Source: a virus
IMG/VR virus record: IMGVR_UViG_3300032268_000973
Location: 119,358-183,357 of that record
Strand: one strand, 5' to 3'
DNA length: 64,000 bases
The translations under genes were made by a program, and so were the position numbers. Positions 59,090 through 64,000 of this stretch are shown in pieces. The notes under the pieces are model-generated. The model searched no databases and was not told where the DNA came from. It saw nothing but the letters and a program-made list of their open reading frames with translations. Position 1 is the stretch's first letter. Each line of letters starts with the position of its first letter.

Positions 59090-59094
59090 ACCCT

Positions 59095-59121
59095 AAAGGT
59101 AATACATTTCGGATTACCTTT
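59095..59121. other. Inverted repeat between minus-strand genes
   Basis: AAAGGTAAT (59095-59103) / ATTACCTTT (59113-59121), perfect 9-bp arms, 9-nt loop, at the end of the phosphoesterase gene. No T-run follows, so it is at best a weak terminator. Confidence 0.45.
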
Positions 59122-59839
59122 CAATTAATTTCCATTCATTTTCTGAAGTCAACACGAGACAGGAGAAGTTTTCAACCCAATCACCTGAGTTGTAGTAATC
59201 GATTCCATCGATTTTTTTAATCACGGGGATATGAATATGTCCACATATGACCGAATCACATTTCTTGGATTTGGCGTATTCACAAGCATTTATTTCAAAG
59301 TCGTTAACGAAGGAGATTGCATTCTTCACATTTTTTTTAATCCATTTGGATATGGAGTAATATGGTTTGCCAGTTCTCATTCTATATTCATTGTACAAAG
59401 TGTTTAGTCGAAGGGCGAGGTCATAACCGATGGATCCAATCTGACTAAGAAATTTATATTTGACGGTGACATCAATTTTATCACCATGGAATATCAGCAT
59501 CTTTTTATCATCATGATTATAGATGTATTCATCCATAAACTTTATGTTTCCGAATTTATATCCATAAACATCTTCCAAGTCTGAGTCATGGTTTCCACGA
59601 AGATATATGATATCAATATCACGGGACATATCAAGAAGTTTCATAATAACTTTTGTATGTTTATTTTTCCATTTGCTTCCACGTTTAAGGGCATCCATAT
59701 CAATGATATCACCATTAAGGATTAGCAGGTCGGTATGAATGGAATCCAAGAATTCCAATATCTTTTTAGGGGAAGAGTCTTTCATTCCCAGGTGGAGGTC
59801 GGACATTATCACGACCTTATAGCCAGTAGTTGTGGTCAT
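59114..59839 (-). CDS. Metallophosphoesterase, LpxH-like
   Basis: 241 residues, minus strand. VIMSDLHLGMKDS (Asp, His), LILNGDIIDMDAL (GD), IIYLRGNHDSDLED (GNHD), LIFHGDKID and VICGHIHIPVIKKI (GHIH) give all five motifs, in the order and spacing of Bacteroidota UDP-2,3-diacylglucosamine diphosphatase (LpxH). It could change lipid A or serve another phosphoester. It overlaps the glycosyltransferase start region by 23 bp, indicating a joint envelope-modification unit. Confidence 0.75.
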   Translation of the reverse strand: MTTTTGYKVVIMSDLHLGMKDSSPKKILEFLDSIHTDLLILNGDIIDMDALKRGSKWKNKHTKVIMKLLDMSRDIDIIYLRGNHDSDLEDVYGYKFGNIKFMDEYIYNHDDKKMLIFHGDKIDVTVKYKFLSQIGSIGYDLALRLNTLYNEYRMRTGKPYYSISKWIKKNVKNAISFVNDFEINACEYAKSKKCDSVICGHIHIPVIKKIDGIDYYNSGDWVENFSCLVLTSENEWKLIER

Positions 59840-60515
59840 ACTTAAAAAACGAGGGATTGTTCTTATTCATTATGGATAGAATGGCAACTTTAACCATATA
59901 AAATAATCCTTTCTTCTTAAATCTTCTGTCGGTGGTATATATCTTCTTATTCACCACCTTAAATAACTTAGGGGAGATTTTACTACTAAGATGAAAATCC
60001 TCAGCAAACTTATCTTCATCATCAAATCCTCCAACTCTAATAAACGATTCAAATTCAAATAACATAAAACCACCAATAGCACATGGGGAATATCTAACAG
60101 ATAAATCTCTAAAGAATTCAAAGATGGGGAATACAAATGAATATCTACCTTCACATCTAAACTTACACGTCACCAACTCCAATGATTGTTTCTGTATAAT
60201 ACTCATACACTCTTTTATGGTGGTGTTATCAATCAAGAATATATCAGCATCCAAGAATAATATATAAGGGGTTGTGGATAACATGGCACCCTTGTTTCTT
60301 GCTACGCTCGGATATCCACCATCAATAATAGTAATGTTCAAATTACTATGGTCTCCCGATAATATAATATCTCTTGTAGAATCATCAGAGGAATCGGCAA
60401 TAATAACTCTTGTACCCGATATGTCCTCTTGTTTACTAATTAAACTCAGAGTCAAATCAATTAACTCCATTTCATTCTTACAAGGTATAACGATTGTTAG
60501 TAGGTCTTTTATCAT
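59817..60515 (-). CDS. Glycosyltransferase family 2
   Basis: 232 residues from the ATG at 60515; a GTG at 60542 would add 9 residues. DLLTIVIPCKNEMELIDLTL is the GT-A start, VIIADSSDDSTRDII the DxSxD nucleotide-sugar contact, ARNKGAMLSTTPYILFLDAD the DxD metal site, and FDDEDKFAEDFHLSSKI the catalytic acidic loop. It probably transfers a sugar to LPS or a surface glycan, changing the host envelope against superinfection. Coupled to the LpxH-like gene. Confidence 0.82.
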   Translation of the reverse strand: MIKDLLTIVIPCKNEMELIDLTLSLISKQEDISGTRVIIADSSDDSTRDIILSGDHSNLNITIIDGGYPSVARNKGAMLSTTPYILFLDADIFLIDNTTIKECMSIIQKQSLELVTCKFRCEGRYSFVFPIFEFFRDLSVRYSPCAIGGFMLFEFESFIRVGGFDDEDKFAEDFHLSSKISPKLFKVVNKKIYTTDRRFKKKGLFYMVKVAILSIMNKNNPSFFKYDHNYWL

Positions 60516-60657
60516 ACCAATAAATAGAATAAAGAAACTCACGCCATATTAAATAATTGTGATGATTATCTGAAGGGCGGGAATTTTTTTATTTGTGTTT
60601 GGAAATTAGAAAACTTATCTACATCTTTACATTTCAAACATATAAACAAACGCACAC

Positions 60658-61254
60658 ATGAAAAAACTGATTCTAATTTTACTTACATTCGTTGCGACTT
60701 ACTCAGTATTCGGACAAGATGAAGTTGTTCCCGAAATGAAAAAGTTCGAGGACGCTGACTCCCAACTTTACTTATCCAAAGTAATCGAAGTACCAAATCA
60801 AACCCAATCTCAATTAATCAATAGATTCAAGAATTGGGCGTCACTGAATTTTGTAAGTCTTAAAGATGTTATTGTAAGCGAAACTGAAAATCAAATTGTT
60901 TTGGTTTATATTACTGAACCTGTTCATTGGTACAGAGCAATGGGAACGAAAATGTTTTATCCAACTAAATTTTATGTAAGATTGGTTGTACAGTTCAAAG
61001 ATGGGAAAAGTAAATTTTCATTCTTCGATGATGGTAACGCCTTTATTGTCGGAGGTCCTAGTCCGAGAACCCATTACACCTCCGAGTGGTCTAAAACTGT
61101 GGAAACTCCACCGATTCAAGATTATAGAAAAGTTAAATATCTTCAATACGGAGTCATTTGTGCTTGGCAAAGTAATGTAGATAAAATGGTTAAGTCTTTA
61201 GAAGATGGGTTATTAAACGAAACCACATCTTCGCAATTATCGGATGATTTTTAA
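60658..61254 (+). CDS. Secreted DUF4468-like protein
   Basis: 198 residues. Signal peptide MKKLILILLTFVATYSVFGQ, cleaved before DEVV, with the FGQ site common in Bacteroidota. Then YLSKVIEVPNQTQSQLINRF and NWASLNFVSLKDVIVSETEN fit the DUF4468 domain (TBP-like fold) found almost only in this phylum. Probably periplasmic or surface-located in the infected cell. Function unknown. A terminator follows. Confidence 0.7.
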   Translation: MKKLILILLTFVATYSVFGQDEVVPEMKKFEDADSQLYLSKVIEVPNQTQSQLINRFKNWASLNFVSLKDVIVSETENQIVLVYITEPVHWYRAMGTKMFYPTKFYVRLVVQFKDGKSKFSFFDDGNAFIVGGPSPRTHYTSEWSKTVETPPIQDYRKVKYLQYGVICAWQSNVDKMVKSLEDGLLNETTSSQLSDDF

Positions 61255-61259
61255 TAATA

Positions 61260-61287
61260 ACCCTCACTCAAAAGGTGGGGGTTTTTT
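61260..61287 (+). terminator. Intrinsic terminator, copy 3
   Basis: ACCCTCACT (61260-61268) / GGTGGGGGT (61274-61282), CAAAA loop, T-run; nearly the same hairpin as at 56553 and 57116. Confidence 0.92.
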
Positions 61288-61322
61288 GTTATAGAGAATG
61301 TGTAATATAATTCACTCACTCC

Positions 61323-61359
61323 ATGGTCGGATGAGGAACACTGTCGTGTTCCCGACCAT
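61323..61359. repeat. Strong bulged hairpin
   Basis: ATGGTCG (61323-61329) / CGACCAT (61353-61359) outside; GGAACAC (61335-61341) / GTGTTCC (61346-61352) inside, TGTC loop, and a 5-nt one-sided bulge. Fourteen base pairs, no T-run, so not a terminator. Perhaps an origin or protein-binding structure. Confidence 0.7.
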
Positions 61360-61941
61360 TTCATTCGTTCATTAATTCCACATTCTCCCCCGCCAAACTA
61401 ATCCCCGCTAAATGAGGGGACATTAAACGAGATGGTGTATAGTGTGAAAGTGAGATGTTAAATAAACCATCCCCATTCGGGGAATATCCGAATTAACATA
61501 TATTATTTCACGATATTATAATTTAGGCACGACAAGATATTATAGAAAACCTACGGTATAATTAGATATCTTCTATTCGTCCCACTTCTTACCACCATCT
61601 ATGACATGTCCGTTAAAGGGGAATGTAATGGTCCATATGAGGGGTCATCTAAGATACCCTAATGGTTCGTTGAAGGGGGTTAAAGGTTCACTACGTTCAC
61701 TCACGCGGGGTCTCACTTACTAATCCTTTTTTTGCTAGGATTTAAATATAGTAAAAAAATGGTCTTCCTGATACCGTGAGAGGGGAAAAAGTGGTCATTA
61801 CGCTATAACCAGCCATGAATTCACTATGAATGGTGGGGGAATGTGGCATAGAGTGGGGGAACTAAATATCCCCAAAGGGATTATCCCCCATGTAACGCTC
61901 CCCTGACATTTTGTCAAAGTCAAGTTTTTTGGTCATAATAG

Positions 61942-62007
61942 TTATCCACAAGGGAAAAAGTTTTCCACATGGTGACCCCGCCAGACATAATGTCAGTATG
62001 TGGATAA
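61942..62007. other. DnaA boxes, left cluster
   Basis: TTATCCACA at 61942-61950 (+), near-match TTTTCCACA at 61961-61969 and TGTGGATAA at 61999-62007 (box on the minus strand). They stand in the 5' region of the gene at 62045. Confidence 0.75.
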
Positions 62008-62044
62008 CTTTATTTTTATATGTTCCGATGGTATACTTATCAAC

Positions 62045-62302
62045 ATGACAGATTTTATATACAAGATGGATAAGATAGAGGATGGGAGAATACGGTTTAT
62101 TGTTTCCTTCAATGATCAAGAGGTTGGTTCTCTGTATTTTGAGAAAGCAAAGAAGGGGTTTACCAATAAGCCATTGAGCATGGATGCTTGGGTATGTGTT
62201 GATGCAAAGATCGAGAGGTTGTATGAAGTGGTTGATTATGAGATTACCCCCAAAGATATTGTGGAGGTATGTCAAAAGATGATCAGAGGGGAGTATTTAT
62301 AA
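62045..62302 (+). CDS. Hypothetical protein in the origin region
   Basis: 85 residues from ATG 62045; a GTG at 62000 in frame lies inside a DnaA box and is rejected. DFIYKMDKIEDGRIRFIVSF, DQEVGSLYFEKAKKGFTNKP, then a helix; a compact beta-alpha domain. More GGG/CCC-rich codons than most genes here. It may be an origin-linked or regulatory protein, by position only. Confidence 0.6.
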   Translation: MTDFIYKMDKIEDGRIRFIVSFNDQEVGSLYFEKAKKGFTNKPLSMDAWVCVDAKIERLYEVVDYEITPKDIVEVCQKMIRGEYL

Positions 62303-62315
62303 TAAAGTATTTTCC

Positions 62316-62774
62316 ATGCCAGCTTACATAGAACAATATACCCCTGATCAAATTTATCAATCCCTTCAATTCAAGTATCTCAAGAAGATGATATTGGAGA
62401 AATATCCATGGGTTAAGGACATCACGATCAAGGAGGAATGGTTAAGTAAGTATAACACCATCTACTTGTTGCTTGAAATTAACCCCCTTGAGTTTGCTGA
62501 GTTCTATCATACAAGAGTTGATGAGGGGTTGGTCGGACTGATCAATCATTTGGGGGAGTATTGGGTAAGTTCTTTGTCCTTAATATCTGACATTAGTAGA
62601 AGGGAAGCTGAAGCAATTCAAATGGGGATCCAATATCTTATGGACAAGTATACCAAGACAACATCCATTCCCCCATCCTTAAAGTTAAGGGGGAGATCTT
62701 TCGGGATCGATGGGTTCATTGCTTATAAGAATCTTCTTCAGGACATGGGGGATGAAGAACAAGAAGATGTCTAA
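62316..62774 (+). CDS. Hypothetical protein in the origin region
   Basis: 152 residues: KKMILEKYPWVKDITIKEEW, EFAEFYHTRVDEGLVGLINH, SISDISRREAEA-type helix, KLRGRSFGIDGFIAYKNLLQ. Codon use favours GGG and CCC, unlike the GGA/CCA bias elsewhere. No family recognised. It follows the previous gene by 13 bp. Confidence 0.6.
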   Translation: MPAYIEQYTPDQIYQSLQFKYLKKMILEKYPWVKDITIKEEWLSKYNTIYLLLEINPLEFAEFYHTRVDEGLVGLINHLGEYWVSSLSLISDISRREAEAIQMGIQYLMDKYTKTTSIPPSLKLRGRSFGIDGFIAYKNLLQDMGDEEQEDV

Positions 62775-62963
62775 ACTTTTTCGACTGACCTAAAGATTCC
62801 CCGAAGATTACAATAAAAGATTGGGGTAGTCCTACAACCATGTTATATAATCTGGATTATGTTAAGTAGGGGAGACGATTCTAAGATATAATTGTACTGT
62901 CATAACAGAACATTCTTTGGTTACCCCTACGTGGTTTTTCATTTAGACTATCTGTCATACCAC

Positions 62964-63026
62964 TTATCCACAATATATTATTCTGTTTGTACCCACAAGT
63001 TATCCACACTAACAACTTGTGGATAA
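62964..63026. other. DnaA boxes, right cluster
   Basis: TTATCCACA at 62964-62972 and 63000-63008 (+) and TGTGGATAA at 63018-63026 (minus-strand box). The last two form an inverted repeat with a 9-bp spacer (AGTTATCCACA / TGTGGATAACT). Confidence 0.8.
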
Positions 63027-63065
63027 CTCATAAGGGGTGGGGGATAAATAAATATATCTAATACT

Positions 63066-63166
63066 CCCCCTCTGGCATGGGGTATACCCCCCTATATGGG
63101 GGCCCCTCCCCCCGTATCCCCCCTTATGTAGTGTCAGAATGTCAGTTTAGGGGGGATAATCCCCTA
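63066..63166. repeat. Cluster of G and C tracts
   Basis: Runs of 4-7 C or G, for example the palindrome GGGGTATACCCC at 63079-63090 and CCCCC-TATAT-GGGGG at 63088-63102, ending in GGGGGG...CCCC. Highly structured single strands are expected. Confidence 0.7.
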
Positions 63167-63221
63167 TGTTACGCAAAAAAATTTTTGGGGAAAAAATGAC
63201 CTTTTTTGGGTATTTATGATT

Positions 63222-63500
63222 ATGAAATATATTATAAGTGAAAGTAGGTTGGATGATATTTTTGAAAAGTATGTGGACCGATATGGATTGGTATATAACA
63301 AACGTCTTAGAGAATTTAATTTGCCAAATGGGGAACCATTTGCGAACATATTTGAAAAACATTTTTACTATGAAAATACTACAGACAAAAACCTCTTAAG
63401 ATCGATGTTTGGGAGTAATACAGATAAGTTAATGCTTTATTATATAAGGAAAAGGTTTCCTAACGTGAAAATAACTGCTGTGGAGCTTTATGAGGAATAA
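63222..63500 (+). CDS. Leader-bearing small protein (ISESxL type)
   Basis: 92 residues from ATG 63222; another ATG two codons upstream. MKYIISESRLDDIFEKYVDR has the same leader type as at 43380 and 56617. The rest: LREFNLPNGEPFANIFEKHF, MLYYIRKRFPNVKITAVELY. Unknown function. A terminator follows. Confidence 0.6.
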   Translation: MKYIISESRLDDIFEKYVDRYGLVYNKRLREFNLPNGEPFANIFEKHFYYENTTDKNLLRSMFGSNTDKLMLYYIRKRFPNVKITAVELYEE

Positions 63501-63517
63501 CTCTAATAGTTTAATAT

Positions 63518-63546
63518 AACCCCTCCTGATACAGAGGGGTTTTTTA
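63518..63546 (+). terminator. Intrinsic terminator
   Basis: ACCCCTC (63519-63525) / GAGGGGT (63534-63540), loop CTGATACA, T-run. Confidence 0.9.
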
Positions 63547-63576
63547 TTTTCTAACTATTTATAATAAATTGAAATT

Positions 63577-64000
63577 ATGAAACACATATTAAATAATTTA
63601 TCGGAACAGGAGAAAAACTCTATCCGTGAACAACATACAGGTGGGATAAAGGTAATGACTGAGAGTTTCTCAAAGTTATTAAATTCAAAACTTGGGGATG
63701 TTAAGCCATTGGTTAGTGAACAAATATTACCAGGACTTTCATCAGGTAATTCCTCTAAGGCAGTTGCAGATATTTTTAGAAGTTGCACAGGAGTTAAGGT
63801 ATCTGTTGACCCTAAGGTAAAACAAGCAACAGATTCTATATATAAAGCAATTCAAGGACTTGGAACTAATGAACAAGCAATTATGCAAGCGTTCTCAAGC
63901 TTAAGAAGTAAAAATGAATTTTGCGGCGTAAATAAAACATACCTTCAAACATATGGTACAAATTTATACACTGACCTTGATGGTGATATTGACCAAGAGA
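63577..64000 (+). CDS. Leader-bearing protein with annexin-like repeat (3'-truncated)
   Basis: 141 codons are visible and the frame is open at the window end. N-terminus MKHILNNLSEQEKNSIREQH is leader-like, and a second leader-like peptide PLVSEQ occurs near residue 50. Residues about 87-135, IYKAIQGLGTNEQAIMQAFS then YLQTYGTNLYTDLDGDIDQE, follow the annexin repeat pattern A..GLGT(D/N)E..I......Y...y...L..dl. Annexins bind phospholipid with Ca2+; whether this one does is unknown. Confidence 0.65.
   Translation, partial: MKHILNNLSEQEKNSIREQHTGGIKVMTESFSKLLNSKLGDVKPLVSEQILPGLSSGNSSKAVADIFRSCTGVKVSVDPKVKQATDSIYKAIQGLGTNEQAIMQAFSSLRSKNEFCGVNKTYLQTYGTNLYTDLDGDIDQE

Larger units (their letters stand above)
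61288..62044. other. Non-coding origin-like region, left part
   Basis: About 760 bp without a convincing gene. It contains a long hairpin at 61323, TCCCC/GGGGA hairpins near 61401 and 61470, direct repeats GATATTATA at 61512 and 61536, a repeated GTGGGGGAA near 61833 and 61854, and DnaA boxes at its right end. A 137-codon minus-strand frame at 61862-62275 runs over the DnaA boxes and the plus-strand gene and is not credible. Confidence 0.6.
62775..63215. other. Non-coding origin-like region, right part
   Basis: About 440 bp with no gene; holds three DnaA boxes, alternating G and C tracts and an AT-rich end. Short minus-strand open frames at 63147-63362 are shadows of the next gene. Confidence 0.6.

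Noticed and set aside
61862-62275. Minus-strand ORF of 137 codons
   Set aside because: It overlaps three DnaA-like sites and the plausible plus-strand gene 62045-62302, and has no recognisable protein features.
1-64000. Genetic code reassignment (for example TAG or TGA recoding)
   Set aside because: Genes end normally at TAA, TGA or TAG and no conserved protein is cut by in-frame stops.
1-64000. Integrase, attachment sites or insertion sequences
   Set aside because: No recombinase, transposase or terminal inverted repeats were seen; the tRNA shows no duplicated 3' end nearby.

Overview
The window reads as one continuous piece of a large, strictly lytic-looking, T4-like tailed phage genome whose host is a member of the Bacteroidota (Flavobacterium-type). 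The case for a phage is the dense, mostly co-oriented small genes with overlapping starts and stops, plus a T4-style recombination and replication set: RuvC-like resolvase, DnaG-type primase, PD-(D/E)XK nuclease, and gp47/gp46-like SbcCD nuclease. There are also several DNA methyltransferases, a phage-type sigma factor, an amidase endolysin and giant tail adhesins. The case for a Bacteroidota host is the promoters (TTTG, about 19 bp, TAnnTTTG), SprB-type and delta-60/BspA-type repeats in the adhesins, a Bacteroidota histone-H1-like protein, a DUF4468-like secreted protein, and signal peptides ending in FSQ or FGQ. No terminase, portal or major capsid gene is visible, so this is only part of the genome.

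Layout. 1-11055: virion adhesins. Three or four large proteins built from Cys-rich or beta-rich domains joined by Thr/Pro linkers, then a structural protein. 11059-19470: recombination and replication genes on the + strand. 19525-20792: an AT-rich candidate restriction-modification pair. 20863-26708: repair enzyme, sigma factor and a lysis cassette (endolysin plus nested spanin-like genes). 26734-34391: acidic structural-like proteins, Hc1-like histone, DnaJ, adenine methyltransferase. 32768-46583: accessory block with three proteins sharing a TKWCT-type motif, a PcfJ-like protein, thioredoxin, glutaredoxin, another methyltransferase, a DHH phosphoesterase and a DUF192 protein. 47017-48344: a non-coding RNA island with two small promoter-hairpin units, an initiator-type tRNA-Met and a roughly 830-nt GC-richer structured region ending in a strong intrinsic terminator. 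48345-60515: small accessory genes, including an S-adenosylmethionine decarboxylase, an HExxH/ParB-like fusion, a series of proteins with short N-terminal leader helices, and a minus-strand glycosyltransferase/LpxH-like pair. 61260-63215: mostly non-coding DNA with five perfect DnaA boxes, hairpins and G/C tracts, which I read as a candidate replication origin. The window ends inside a gene with an annexin-like repeat.

The two most interesting items are the large structured RNA next to the tRNA (placement and size recall the GOLLD/ROOL giant phage RNAs) and a recurring short N-terminal leader on otherwise unrelated proteins. The leader looks like a capsid-targeting propeptide and would mark a set of head-packaged, injected proteins. 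All functional calls are from reading the sequence; no database search was run.
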